From: Mogibacterium diversum_A
Lineage (GTDB): Bacteria > Bacillota > Clostridia > Peptostreptococcales > Anaerovoracaceae
Assembly (NCBI RefSeq): GCF_938028775.1
Contig: NZ_CALIZG010000023.1
Span: 1 to 64,000, forward strand
Direction of reading: 5' to 3'
DNA length: 64,000 nt
Of this stretch, positions 17,603 through 26,684 are shown one piece after another; the stretch's first letter is position 1; each line of letters begins with the position of its first letter. Both the position numbers and the translations under genes were made by a program. The notes under the pieces are model-generated. The model had not been told where the DNA came from. It ran no database searches and saw only the letters and a program-made list of their open reading frames with translations.

Positions 17603-19010
17603 GTGGGATCCGAACAGCATACGTGCTGTCTCGCTTATGTACTTTATGGTATTTGCCGCTGTGATCCTACTCATGGTATGGTTCATGCAGAGTTTTTTCA
17701 TGAACACCTACTATGAACGAATGATGGCACAGGAGGCGCAGACTACAGCAAACAAGCTGGGCAACTACTATTCCACTAACAAGGATAATTTCGATGCGTA
17801 TGCACGAAAAGCCGCTGACCGAAATGGTCTATATATAAGGCTAGAAACAGCCGATTCGACTTCAGAATATGGAAACAGCGGTCTGTCACAGGGCGATATC
17901 CCTCATTATCAGTTCGAGATTTCAGATGCAAAGGACAAGCTAGCGAAGAGTTCTCTAGGTAAAATTTCTCTCACTGTCACCGAAAAGGGAAATAAGGCAT
18001 CACGCTTAGTGTATGCTACGTACCTTGGGAATCGTGATGACGGAAATATCCTATACATGATTGCTCCTCTCTACCCAGTGGAGTCTACCATATCGATTTT
18101 GCGTTCACAGCTACTGTACATCACGTTTATAACACTGATGATTGCCAGCATGCTCGCAATCATCATGTCGACCTGGTTATCGCTACCTATTGCGAGCATC
18201 ACAAAGTCAGCAGTCCAGCTGAGCAATGGCAATTATAACGTGAATTTTAACGGAGGAATATTTACCGAGACTAATGAGTTAGCTAGGACGCTCAATAAAG
18301 CTTCCTATGAGATGCAGAAGACAGATTCATATCAGCGAGACCTAATCGCCAATGTGTCACACGATCTCAAGACTCCGCTAACGATGATAAAATCATATGC
18401 TGAGATGATTAACGATATCTCGGGAGATAATCCAGAGAAGCGCGCTGAACATCTCGCAGTTATTATCGCAGAGGCAGATAGGCTCAACAAGCTTGTATCT
18501 GATATGCTCTCCGCTTCGAGGCTTCAGTCTAACTCAGCTGAGCTAAATATGACTAAATTCGATATCGTAAAGGCCGCTACTGAGGTAGAAGAGACATTCG
18601 AGGTGCTTAATCAGCAAGAGGGCTACAATATATCATTCAACAAATGTAAGACTGCGTATGTATATGGCGATTACGATAAGCTTAAACAAGTTATGGCAAA
18701 TCTCATATCCAATGCTATTAAGTATTGTGGCAAGGATAAGTACGTGCGAATCGAGCTCAAGAAAGTCGGTCGCAATGTTAGATTCGATGTAATTGACCAC
18801 GGCGATGGAATAGCCGCTGAAGAGATATCCCACGTATGGGAACGCTATTACAGAACTAGCGCTAACCGAAATCGCAACATAGAAGGAACTGGCCTTGGCC
18901 TATCCATCGTAAAAGGAATCTTAAGCCTCCATAACGCCAATTACGGGGTTGAGAGCGAAGAGGGCAAAGGAAGCGATTTCTGGTTTGAGCTGGCGACCGT
19001 TAAGAAGTAG
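17583..19010 (+). CDS. sensor histidine kinase
   Basis: 475 aa from the ATG at 17583, overlapping the response regulator by 20 bp; a TTG two codons earlier is an alternative. Order: membrane helix (about 15-38), extracellular sensor region (about 39-170), second helix (about 172-197), HAMP, HisKA with the phosphoacceptor His in LIANVSHDLKTPLTM, then the ATPase domain (N box NLISNAIKY, DHGDGI, GTGLGLSIVKGI). The extracellular part is too divergent for me to name a ligand. Partner of the adjacent OmpR-type regulator. Confidence 0.95.
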   Translation: MKTKRSKWDPNSIRAVSLMYFMVFAAVILLMVWFMQSFFMNTYYERMMAQEAQTTANKLGNYYSTNKDNFDAYARKAADRNGLYIRLETADSTSEYGNSGLSQGDIPHYQFEISDAKDKLAKSSLGKISLTVTEKGNKASRLVYATYLGNRDDGNILYMIAPLYPVESTISILRSQLLYITFITLMIASMLAIIMSTWLSLPIASITKSAVQLSNGNYNVNFNGGIFTETNELARTLNKASYEMQKTDSYQRDLIANVSHDLKTPLTMIKSYAEMINDISGDNPEKRAEHLAVIIAEADRLNKLVSDMLSASRLQSNSAELNMTKFDIVKAATEVEETFEVLNQQEGYNISFNKCKTAYVYGDYDKLKQVMANLISNAIKYCGKDKYVRIELKKVGRNVRFDVIDHGDGIAAEEISHVWERYYRTSANRNRNIEGTGLGLSIVKGILSLHNANYGVESEEGKGSDFWFELATVKK

Positions 19011-19105
19011 ATTGTGAGTTGCTCGATAAGCTTGCTATGCTTCTTGGTAGAGGAGTTTTTAGGCGGAATAAATTTTAATAATTTAATAATTTAACAATGA
19101 TAAGG

Positions 19106-19153
19106 AAACAGGAAGGTGAGCAGCTTCGCAGTCACTTTCCTGTTTTGGTTTTT
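19106..19153 (+). terminator. terminator after the histidine kinase
   Basis: A 14-bp stem with one G-U pair (19106-19119 with 19132-19145) is followed by TTGGTTTTTG on the plus strand. It lies between convergent genes. Confidence 0.8.
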
Positions 19154-19188
19154 GTCCTGTAACACGTTTTTAATAACGTATTCCTATA

Positions 19189-20619
19189 CTATACGTGAGC
19201 GATGTTAGTGTGCTCAGATATTTCTCTACTCGTAGTAACTAGGTCTTCAACGTTTAAGTCGTGAAGTCTGCTATGACCTGTAACTCTCGCAAAGGTTTTT
19301 AGCTCCTCAAGAGATACATTTAGGAAGTTTCCGACACGTTTTGCAGCCGCCTCTTCCTTGAGTCTAGCACGTAGTTGAGGGTCCTGCGTTGCAATTCCTA
19401 CTGGGCAAAGCCCTGTACCACAGATTCTGTATTGCTGACAAGCTGCTGCGATTAGAGGCGCCGTTGCAACTGCTACTGCATCAGCTCCGATAGCTATCGC
19501 TTTAGCGAAATCAGATGAAACTCTAAGTCCACCAGTTATAATCAGTGAGATATCTGAGTTGATACTATCAAGGTATTTGCGAGCTCTATAAAGCGCGAAT
19601 ACCGTAGGAACACTCGTCGATTCTCTAAGGAAAAAAGGACTTGAACCTGTTGCCCCGCCTCTTCCATCTATGGTGATAAAATCTGGCTTAGCATATACTG
19701 CAAACACCATATCGTTCTCAATCCTGCCTGCAGCGAGCTTGATACCGATTGGTCTACCCTCTGAACGTTCCCTTAGTTCGGAAACTAATGACTTAAGGTC
19801 ATCCTTGCTGTGTATGTTAGGGAATTTTGAAGGACTTTTAATATCTTGACCTTCTGGTTTTCCACGCATTGCAGCAATTTCCGGAGTTACTTTATCACCT
19901 GGCAAATGGCCTCCCATACCCGGTTTAGTTCCCTGACCTATCTTGATCTCGATAGCATCAACTTTCTTTAGATTTTCGTCCGTAACACTGTAGAGGTTAG
20001 GAATATACTCAAATATGTATTTTTCAGCAGCTTCATACTCCTCTGGCAGCATACCGCCCTCACCGCTACACATAGCAGAATGGGCAAGTGCACTGCCCTT
20101 AGCTAGAGCAACCTTTGACTCCTTGGAAAGAGCTCCAAATGACATGTGTGATATGTATACGGGATTCTCGAGTATTAACGGTTTGCGCGCGTTTTTGCCT
20201 ATTATAACTTTTGTGTCAACCTCGTCTTCGTCATTTAACGGCATCGGATCAAGCTGGGCTCCAAGTAGCAAGATGTCGTCAAATCCTGGCATACTCATCT
20301 GTGTGCCCATGGCTGCACTGATTGATTTGCCAGAAACCGCCATCTGGTGAATCTCGTCCATATATCTGCAGTTCTCGTCACTACGCGCAGTCGATTTATC
20401 GTATTCTAAATCGGAAGCCGCTCCTCCACGTGAAGAAATCTCGTAGTTTGGTGCTGCTGTTCCTGTCACATTTTCCGAATTGCTTTTACCATCTTCTTGA
20501 AGAAACATCACATCTTTGGGCTGTTTGCAAATCGGACAGACATCGAGTTCATCAAATGATTTGCCTTCTTTCTCTTCATCAAACACGTATCCGCATATCT
20601 TACATTTATATTTAGCCAT
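19189..20619 (-). CDS. rubredoxin-fused FMN-binding glutamate synthase-like protein
   Basis: 476 aa. Residues 1-40 are a rubredoxin-like domain with two CxxC pairs (CKICGYVFDEE, CPICKQPKD). From about residue 90 there is the FMN-binding synthase domain of GltB type (GKNARKPLILENPVYISHMSFGA-like region, then GGRGATGSSPF-type loop near IDGRGGATGSSPFFL). A 3Fe-4S-type cysteine set follows in CQQYRICGTGLCPVGIATQ. The amidotransferase domain of full glutamate synthase is absent. Family members are ferredoxin/rubredoxin-dependent amino-acid or redox enzymes of anaerobes; the exact reaction is not known to me. TGGAGGTGAAACT precedes the ATG. It appears to be monocistronic. Confidence 0.9.
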   Translation of the reverse strand: MAKYKCKICGYVFDEEKEGKSFDELDVCPICKQPKDVMFLQEDGKSNSENVTGTAAPNYEISSRGGAASDLEYDKSTARSDENCRYMDEIHQMAVSGKSISAAMGTQMSMPGFDDILLLGAQLDPMPLNDEDEVDTKVIIGKNARKPLILENPVYISHMSFGALSKESKVALAKGSALAHSAMCSGEGGMLPEEYEAAEKYIFEYIPNLYSVTDENLKKVDAIEIKIGQGTKPGMGGHLPGDKVTPEIAAMRGKPEGQDIKSPSKFPNIHSKDDLKSLVSELRERSEGRPIGIKLAAGRIENDMVFAVYAKPDFITIDGRGGATGSSPFFLRESTSVPTVFALYRARKYLDSINSDISLIITGGLRVSSDFAKAIAIGADAVAVATAPLIAAACQQYRICGTGLCPVGIATQDPQLRARLKEEAAAKRVGNFLNVSLEELKTFARVTGHSRLHDLNVEDLVTTSREISEHTNIAHV

Positions 20620-20655
20620 AGTTTCACCTCCACATTAATTTAAGTCATTTTGTCC

Positions 20656-20686
20656 ATTGTATCATTTAATTGCATACAGCTGTGAA
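20656..20686 (-). promoter_or_regulatory. candidate promoter of the glutamate synthase-like gene
   Basis: Minus strand: extended -10 TGATACAAT (20656-20664) with TTCACA at 20681-20686, spacer 19 bp. About 37 bp upstream of the ATG. Confidence 0.45.
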
Positions 20687-20786
20687 CGATGTATGACTTT
20701 TCCACATGTACGGCTTTGTATTTTTGCGTTTGCAATCGGATATGATCTTGCTACTGACTTAATTTACGATACATTAGATTCATAGA

Positions 20787-20821
20787 AAGAAAGTGCACCG
20801 CTCTATGCGGTGCACTTTCTT
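20787..20821 (-). terminator. hairpin terminator after radA
   Basis: A perfect 15-bp stem (20787-20801 with 20807-20821, loop TCTAT). On the minus strand it follows radA but ends in a short TTTCTAT; the better T tract (TTATTTTAT) is on the plus strand. Confidence 0.7.
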
Positions 20822-20912
20822 ATTTTATAAGATATTATCTGTAATAACGGTGATAAAATCTATGTTCTACTGTGAGAATTATCATAATTTCGCATGCCTT
20901 AAAGTAGCAGCT

Positions 20913-22289
20913 TTATTTCTTATCTATATATGCCTTAATGGCATCGTCCAGACTACCTGCTCCTACAACTTGAATATCCGTACTGCGGTTTTCAATCTTG
21001 ATGTTACCCTTCGGGATTATTATTGTCCCATATCCGAGTCTGGCTGCTTCGCTAACTATACGATCAGCATTCCGCACTGCTCGCAGATTGCCGGTAAGCC
21101 CGACCTCGCCGAGCGCCACCACGCGGCGAGGCGAGGTGCGCTCGCGGAACGAGCTGTAGATCGCGAGCGCGACGGCCAGGTCTGCACCTGGCCCGTCGGG
21201 CTTCAATCCGCCGACCACATTGACATAGACGTCATGATTCAGCAGCGAGATTCCGACTTTCTTCTCCAGCACAGCCAGAATCATATTGAGTCTATTATTA
21301 TCTATACCGATTGCGCTTCGGCGTGCGAAACCGACATTGGCAGGCGTCACTAGCGCCTGAATTTCAAAGAACACAGGACGACTGCCCTCGTAGAGTGCCG
21401 AAGCGACCGAGCCCTCTTCCCTGATATCCGAGCTCTCGAGCAGAGTTCCCGACAGGTCTCTCACCTCGTCCATGCCTCTTTGACCCATGCTGAACGCTCC
21501 GATTTCCTCGGTGGTTCCAAATCTGTTTTTTACAGAACGAAGAATCCTGAGGTCCCTATCTCGCTCACCCACGAAGTTCAGCACACAGTCTACCATGTGC
21601 TCTATAGTCTTTGGTCCAGCGAGGTCACCTGACTTATTGACATGCGCAACTATAAAAATCGGCACATTATTTGTCTTAGCATACTTCATGAGCAGATTCG
21701 AGCAGGCACGAATCTGCGTGATGCTGCCAGCAGTGTTGTCCAGTTCCTCCGAATACATCGTCTGAATCGAGTCTATCACAAGGAATTTCGGTTTCGTCTG
21801 TTCACAGGCCGCAAGCACACTCTCTATATTGGTCTCTGGAAAAATGAGTAGATTATCAGACAGATTTTCGCACACGCGGTCAGCCCTTAGCTTCACCTGT
21901 TCCTCTGACTCCTCACCGCTAACATAGAGAACCGTTCCATTATTAAGCGCAATCGAATTAGCAGACTGAATTATTAGCGTAGACTTTCCAATCCCCGGTT
22001 CGCCAGATATCAGAATCATCGAGCCGAGCACGATCCCTCCGCCGAGAACCCTATCGAGCTCACTAATACCAGATGTAATCCTCGTGTAATTTCCAGTCCC
22101 CACACTCTTTAGTTTTGACGGAGTAGCCTTACTGGTCGTCCTCCTGCGTGCGTCGCTATCAGCCTCCGGTTTAACCTTCTGCTCGACAATCGAATTCCAC
22201 GCACCGCAGTAAGAACACTGCCCTTGCCAGCTCGGAAACTCGTTACCACACTCCGCACACATATATACTGATTTTGCTTTCTTTGCCAT
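20913..22289 (-). CDS. radA: DNA repair protein RadA/Sms
   Basis: 458 aa, full length. RadA is a RecA-like helicase that promotes branch migration in recombinational repair. Seen in order: an N-terminal C4 zinc finger (CAECGNEFPSWQGQCSYCGAW), Walker A GEPGIGKST near residue 96, Walker B-like FLVIDSIQTMYS, the RadA-specific KNRFG motif, and a C-terminal Lon-protease-like domain (GGLKPDGPGADLAVALAI). AAAGGAG precedes the ATG by about 12 bases. A stretch of roughly 180 bp inside the Lon-like domain (21080-21260) is strikingly GC-rich compared with its surroundings but stays in frame and conserved. Confidence 0.96.
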   Translation of the reverse strand: MAKKAKSVYMCAECGNEFPSWQGQCSYCGAWNSIVEQKVKPEADSDARRRTTSKATPSKLKSVGTGNYTRITSGISELDRVLGGGIVLGSMILISGEPGIGKSTLIIQSANSIALNNGTVLYVSGEESEEQVKLRADRVCENLSDNLLIFPETNIESVLAACEQTKPKFLVIDSIQTMYSEELDNTAGSITQIRACSNLLMKYAKTNNVPIFIVAHVNKSGDLAGPKTIEHMVDCVLNFVGERDRDLRILRSVKNRFGTTEEIGAFSMGQRGMDEVRDLSGTLLESSDIREEGSVASALYEGSRPVFFEIQALVTPANVGFARRSAIGIDNNRLNMILAVLEKKVGISLLNHDVYVNVVGGLKPDGPGADLAVALAIYSSFRERTSPRRVVALGEVGLTGNLRAVRNADRIVSEAARLGYGTIIIPKGNIKIENRSTDIQVVGAGSLDDAIKAYIDKK

Positions 22290-22497
22290 CTAATTCAAAT
22301 ACTCCTTTAAAATTGGATTGTCATGAGATCGTAATAGTGCCGTTATTTCTAATGAGACATTTCATCTGCACTACTACACCTGTCCACTTGAGTTCAAATC
22401 TCTGCTTTGCCTCGCTCATGCGCTTCCTCAGCGAGTCGCTGTTTCATCTTAAGCTTGGACCGTCGTTGCTACACCCTTCTTCCTATCTTATGTAATC

Positions 22498-22947
22498 TTA
22501 TCTAAGTTCCCTGAGTAAGCCCTTGCATCCATCCATGACATCATTATACGTCACATCAAAATTCCCTGTGTACCAAGGATCTGCAATATCACCACTTCTG
22601 CCAGCATGTTCGAGCAAAAGCGAGACCTTGCCCTCTTCATCGCTACCGACAAACCTTTTCATGTTGCGCAGATTGTTTTCATCCATGGCTATCAAATAGT
22701 CAAACTTATCATAGTCAGCCTCTGTCATCTGCCTTGACCTGTGCGGTACAACGGGTATACCCACTTCTCCTAGTTTCTTCACCGTTCCGTAGTGCGGCGG
22801 ATTCCCGATTTCCTCCCTGCTAGTCGCAGCAGAGTCTATTTCAAATTCATCGCTTAGCCCCGCTTCATTCACGAGGTGCGTCATTACCGATTCTGCCATA
22901 GTTGAGCGGCAGATGTTGCCGTGGCATATGAATAGAATTTTTATCAT
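22498..22947 (-). CDS. low-molecular-weight protein-tyrosine phosphatase
   Basis: 149 aa, the usual family size. The catalytic loop CHGNICRS (C-x5-R-S) is near residue 9, and the general-acid Asp is in DPWYTGNF near residue 121. Cytoplasmic enzyme that removes phosphate from protein tyrosines (possibly arginines); no partner kinase is nearby. GGGGGATCT precedes the ATG. It is co-directional with, and 14 nt downstream of, an unknown 152-aa gene, and upstream of radA. Confidence 0.93.
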   Translation of the reverse strand: MIKILFICHGNICRSTMAESVMTHLVNEAGLSDEFEIDSAATSREEIGNPPHYGTVKKLGEVGIPVVPHRSRQMTEADYDKFDYLIAMDENNLRNMKRFVGSDEEGKVSLLLEHAGRSGDIADPWYTGNFDVTYNDVMDGCKGLLRELR

Positions 22948-22961
22948 AGATCCCCCAATTT

Positions 22962-23420
22962 TTAGTCAATATCCGAAATTCTATACCTTGAACCAACGTA
23001 TCCTGTGATTTTAATTAACGGAATATTCCATTCCCCTGGTGTGTTAATTGTACATTCAACTTGATCTAATTCATTCTTCGCAGAAAACACGTATCTACCC
23101 ATTTCTTCATTCTCTGCGAGTCTTTCTACGTTAGTTAAGTTACTATCGTTAAAATGTTTCTTAAACATTCGCCATATCTCTATTGCAGCATCATTTGTCA
23201 GCGCAATCTTTGATATATAACCTATTCCGACCTTACAGCGCTTCTTCTTGCCGTTTTCATCAGCCTTGCAAACTTTCGTTGTACCTTTATCAGATGACCA
23301 TTCAGCATCTTGAAGTTCTGCGCATTTTGATACTATTTTCTCTTTGAAAATACCAATTTCTTCAGTCAGATTCTTGCATGCTGTTTCAAAATCATTTTGT
23401 TTCTGCATTTCATCCACCAT
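22962..23420 (-). CDS. hypothetical soluble protein (152 aa)
   Basis: I do not recognise this protein. It has no signal peptide or membrane segment. The first 45 residues look helical with acidic/basic heptads, the middle has a Lys-rich stretch (DENGKKKRCKVGIGYI), and the C-terminal third looks like beta strands ending GYVGSRYRISDID. A second ATG four codons in (after GGTGG) could be the real start. It lies between the VWA protein and the tyrosine phosphatase, with an 83-nt gap to the VWA gene, so a functional link to the macro-domain/VWA pair is possible but only positional. Confidence 0.6.
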   Translation of the reverse strand: MVDEMQKQNDFETACKNLTEEIGIFKEKIVSKCAELQDAEWSSDKGTTKVCKADENGKKKRCKVGIGYISKIALTNDAAIEIWRMFKKHFNDSNLTNVERLAENEEMGRYVFSAKNELDQVECTINTPGEWNIPLIKITGYVGSRYRISDID

Positions 23421-23503
23421 CTAATATATCACCACATATATTTAACATTGTTTTGCTGTTTTATTTCTCCATAACGCAGCATCGCAGTTATTAATAGATT
23501 CAG

Positions 23504-24148
23504 CTATTTCTTCGCATCCCTGCTCTCATAATCCTCATCTATTCTCATCTTCCAACTTGCAGACAGAGGTTCTTCACACATCCTCACACTTGTCACTACA
23601 TCGCTGATGACCTCATAGTTTAAAGCAGTTCCAACTTCATCACATCGATAGTTAGCAGCCATGGATTCATCTATCCCAAACCTTCTCGCTTCTTCTGCTG
23701 CGTCGATATTAGCACCAAGGAATATAAATTCCCATCCATAACGGGCTTTCTGACGCTCTATCATGCTTCTAACTTTATCATAAGTGTAATAGCGGCTGGC
23801 ATTCTCAAGTCCATCAGTAGTGATGATAAATAGGGTCTTCTCTGGTACATCCTCACTGCGAGCATACTTGTGAACATTGCCAATGTGATGAATCGCTCCA
23901 CCAACAGCATCTAGAAGCGCTGTGCATCCACGGACAAAATAATCTTCTTCTGTTAGCTTTGGTACCTCTTTAATCCCTATGCGATCATGGACAACCTCGA
24001 TTTCATTGTCAAAGAGAACTGTGGAGACCACCGCTTCTCCCGGCTCTTTGCACTGTTTCTCGAGCATAGAGTTAAAGCCTCCGATAGTGTCCTTCTCAAG
24101 TCCAGACATAGAGCCACTGCGGTCTAAAATAAATACTATTTCAGTCAT
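23504..24148 (-). CDS. von Willebrand factor A domain protein (TerY-like)
   Basis: 214 aa, essentially a single cytoplasmic VWA domain with no signal peptide. The MIDAS metal site is intact: DRSGS at residues 9-13, the Thr in GCTALLDAVG, and the Asp in IITTDGLENAS. AGGAGGATTTAAAA precedes the ATG. Stand-alone VWA proteins of this kind occur in TerY-like stress modules and next to macro-domain genes; here the macro-domain gene is immediately upstream (78 nt). Function is unknown; metal-dependent protein binding is the family expectation. Confidence 0.85.
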   Translation of the reverse strand: MTEIVFILDRSGSMSGLEKDTIGGFNSMLEKQCKEPGEAVVSTVLFDNEIEVVHDRIGIKEVPKLTEEDYFVRGCTALLDAVGGAIHHIGNVHKYARSEDVPEKTLFIITTDGLENASRYYTYDKVRSMIERQKARYGWEFIFLGANIDAAEEARRFGIDESMAANYRCDEVGTALNYEVISDVVTSVRMCEEPLSASWKMRIDEDYESRDAKK

Positions 24149-24226
24149 TTTTAAATCCTCCTGTTTGTTGTTATGTCCCTATTATTGGCTAAACAGGAGT
24201 AGAAATGGTCGCATCACATGCGACAT

Positions 24227-25291
24227 TTATGCACCGATTAACGGTTGGTCAAACGCAAACAGCACCTCGTTAAGTTCGTAGATATTGTAGTTTCCATTTA
24301 TAAGAAAGAATTCCACAATAACATCAAACTTGCTACTAGGCGAGAGTGCAAATCCCGCCCTTCCGATAAAGTCCTGTGTCTCTTCTATATCGAGCTCAAG
24401 AGCAAATGCAAATGCCAGCGCAGTAGATTTGGATGGCTTATAATCCAGGTTATTCCTTATTTTCGAGAACAGCTTTCTGTCGATATTTGCTTTCTTGTAT
24501 ATCTCAGAGTCTTTCCTCCCAGTGCGGTCAATGAGCTTAAGAAGAGTTTCGGAAAACCCCGCATCGAGGTTCTCTAGCATCTCACTCAGTTCTTCAGCTT
24601 CAACCGTAGGCGCAGCACAGATGCTAAACTCAATGCACTCTTCTATCAGAAGTTTGTGGTCTTCTTCATTTTGCGCACCACTTATGGTCCTATCGCTATC
24701 CCATCTAGTTTTAAGACTTGAATCATGCAAGCTATCATTGCTATATTCTTTTAGCACCGTACTTCGAATATAGTTTTCATCTATGTAGCTGCTTACGGAT
24801 TTGAAAAGCTTCTCAGAAAGCTCGAAAGCATCTTTGTCAAACACGACTAGATAAATCTGCATTTCGTTTTCTATGAGAAAGCTACTGATTTCTCGAACGG
24901 CTATTTGTAGAGCGAGTGATTTCGGGAACTTGTAGTTACCAGTGGCAATCAAAGGAAATGCGACGGATTCGCACTGGTGATTTTTGGCTAGAGCTAGCGA
25001 ACTCCTGTAACACGATGCCAGAATTTGCTCCTCATCATAGCTGCCACCACTCCAAATTGGTCCTACCGTATGGATAACATACTTTGCAGCTAGCTCATAT
25101 CCTGATGTTATGGCTGCAGCTCCAACATCAATGTGTCCAATTTTTTCCCTCGCAGCAAGTAGCTCAGCACCAGCTTTCGCATGGACCTCACTATCTACAC
25201 CAGAACCAATCATAGGATTAGGATTTGCAGTATTTACCAGCGCATCCACTTCCATATTTACAAGATTATTTCTTACTATTTCAAAAGGCAT
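24227..25291 (-). CDS. macro-domain protein with C-terminal HTH-like region
   Basis: 354 aa. Residues 1-165 are a macro domain (ALVNTANPNPMIGSGVDS, the ADP-ribose-binding GVDSEVHAKAG, and IHTVGPIWSGG). Such domains bind or hydrolyse ADP-ribose on proteins or nucleic acids. After a linker, residues about 250-350 are a helical region (DSEIYKKANIDRKLFSKIRN, TALAFAFALELD) resembling a Cro/C1-type helix-turn-helix domain. AGGAAG lies before the ATG. It is followed by a VWA gene and an unknown gene on the same strand. The architecture recurs in Firmicutes as far as I know, without an assigned role. No ADP-ribosyltransferase is visible nearby. Confidence 0.88.
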   Translation of the reverse strand: MPFEIVRNNLVNMEVDALVNTANPNPMIGSGVDSEVHAKAGAELLAAREKIGHIDVGAAAITSGYELAAKYVIHTVGPIWSGGSYDEEQILASCYRSSLALAKNHQCESVAFPLIATGNYKFPKSLALQIAVREISSFLIENEMQIYLVVFDKDAFELSEKLFKSVSSYIDENYIRSTVLKEYSNDSLHDSSLKTRWDSDRTISGAQNEEDHKLLIEECIEFSICAAPTVEAEELSEMLENLDAGFSETLLKLIDRTGRKDSEIYKKANIDRKLFSKIRNNLDYKPSKSTALAFAFALELDIEETQDFIGRAGFALSPSSKFDVIVEFFLINGNYNIYELNEVLFAFDQPLIGA

Positions 25292-25314
25292 AATTGACTT
25301 CCTATTAAACCACG

Positions 25315-26547
25315 TTACTCTTCCAAGCCTTCTCCATCCACGCTCTTAGCTGCAGCGATAGTATCTTCCCACGCTCTAGACTTCGCCCTTCTCTCAACGA
25401 GGCGTTCAAACCATATCTTGAGCAGAGCAGCAAACGGCACGGCAACAATCATACCTGCAAACCCGCCTACCTTCTCTCCTGCGATGATAGCCACCAAAAC
25501 TAGCAGCGGGTGTATTTCAATGCTATGCGATAATAGCTTTGGATTGATAACCGCACCGTCCAGAACCTGTACCACCGAGATGATCACGATAGATATAATC
25601 ATCGTCTTAATCTCGCCAGAAATCACGCCCGACACGATGGTAAGTCCGTATCCTACTATCGGTCCCATGTAAGGAATCAGATTAGCAATACCAGCCATTA
25701 CACCAATCATCACGCCGTAAGGCATGCCAACTACAGTCAGGCCAATGCTGATTAGAAGTGCCACTGTAAATCCATCCATCGCTGCACCGCGGAAGTATCC
25801 ACTGAACACCTTGTTAACATCGCCATATACATATGTAAGCTTGTCATTTGCACGCTGCGACCATACCGTCCTGAGCATTCTGCCCCAGTACTTTCTTAGG
25901 TTCTCTGCGTCAAATAAGAAGTATACCGCGAACATAACCGAGAACAGCAGTGTGCTCACACCTGCTGTTATATTCGAAAGTAGCGTCGGTAGACCGCTTG
26001 CGCTATTTAGCTTATGCGAAATCCAGTTAATTAGGTTCTTTTCAAAGTTAAGATCATAGTTCTTGCTGAAGTTGTACTTTGAAAGCCACTCTTTAAAGCT
26101 GCGTTCAAATGATTTCGCCTGATCCACTATACTGTTGACCAGTGCATTGATGCTGTCAGCATTTATAGTCTGCACCTGCTTCGTTACTGCATATATAATC
26201 GCCGTGAGAGAAGCCAGCAAAATCGCCACTATAAATAGCAGGGTTATCAAAACTGCCAATGTGTGTCTACGCCTCTTCTGAACAGGGTTTTGACTTAGCG
26301 CTTTTGCATTGCGAGTTATCATCCTCTCAGTTAGTCCAACTAGTGGATTTAAGATATACGCCAAAATCGCACCGATTACCGCCGGCTTAAGAATCGCTGC
26401 AACCCAGTTTATCCCGCCCATCAGGCTCTTACCGATGCTCTGATACTGTCCCATCAACAAAATTAAAGCGTATGATATTCCTACTGCAAGAACCACATAT
26501 GCCACAATCTTGAGGTATTTCCTGTCTAATTTGTCTCTAAATTTCAT
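25315..26547 (-). CDS. AI-2E family transporter (PerM/YtvI type)
   Basis: 410 aa. Two N-terminal helices, a soluble insertion around residues 120-200, then several helices with the family-typical MPYGVMIGVMAGIANLIPYMG and SHSIEIHPLLVLVAIIAGEKVGG. Members include sodium/proton antiporters, sporulation YtvI and the putative AI-2 exporter TqsA, so the substrate cannot be stated. The C-terminal tail is charged and cytoplasmic. The gene lies 23 nt upstream of the macro-domain gene on the same strand. Confidence 0.9.
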   Translation of the reverse strand: MKFRDKLDRKYLKIVAYVVLAVGISYALILLMGQYQSIGKSLMGGINWVAAILKPAVIGAILAYILNPLVGLTERMITRNAKALSQNPVQKRRRHTLAVLITLLFIVAILLASLTAIIYAVTKQVQTINADSINALVNSIVDQAKSFERSFKEWLSKYNFSKNYDLNFEKNLINWISHKLNSASGLPTLLSNITAGVSTLLFSVMFAVYFLFDAENLRKYWGRMLRTVWSQRANDKLTYVYGDVNKVFSGYFRGAAMDGFTVALLISIGLTVVGMPYGVMIGVMAGIANLIPYMGPIVGYGLTIVSGVISGEIKTMIISIVIISVVQVLDGAVINPKLLSHSIEIHPLLVLVAIIAGEKVGGFAGMIVAVPFAALLKIWFERLVERRAKSRAWEDTIAAAKSVDGEGLEE

Positions 26548-26628
26548 GAGTTCCCCTCTCTAATTCAATACGCTTATATTATCAGAAAAATTGCTATCTT
26601 GCAGTAAAAGTTAATGTAATACTATTCT

Positions 26629-26663
26629 GAAAAAGACAAAGACCAGCCCTCCGGCTGGTCTTT
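26629..26663 (-). terminator. terminator after the EF-G-like gene
   Basis: AAAGACCAGCC pairs perfectly with GGCTGGTCTTT (26638-26648 with 26653-26663, loop of 4). On the minus strand it continues GTCTTTTTC. Confidence 0.85.
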
Positions 26664-26684
26664 ATACGTATATCGCTATAAGCG

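Noticed and set aside
20793..21353. A plus-strand frame of 186 codons over the radA 3' region.
   Set aside because: It is antisense to radA and is open largely because of the local GC-rich patch; no ribosome site was found.
22321..22419. A 32-codon minus-strand frame (start near GAGGAAG) in the gap between the phosphatase gene and radA.
   Set aside because: The ribosome site is close to the ATG but the peptide has no recognisable feature, and a second short frame overlaps it. It may be a remnant; not enough support to call.
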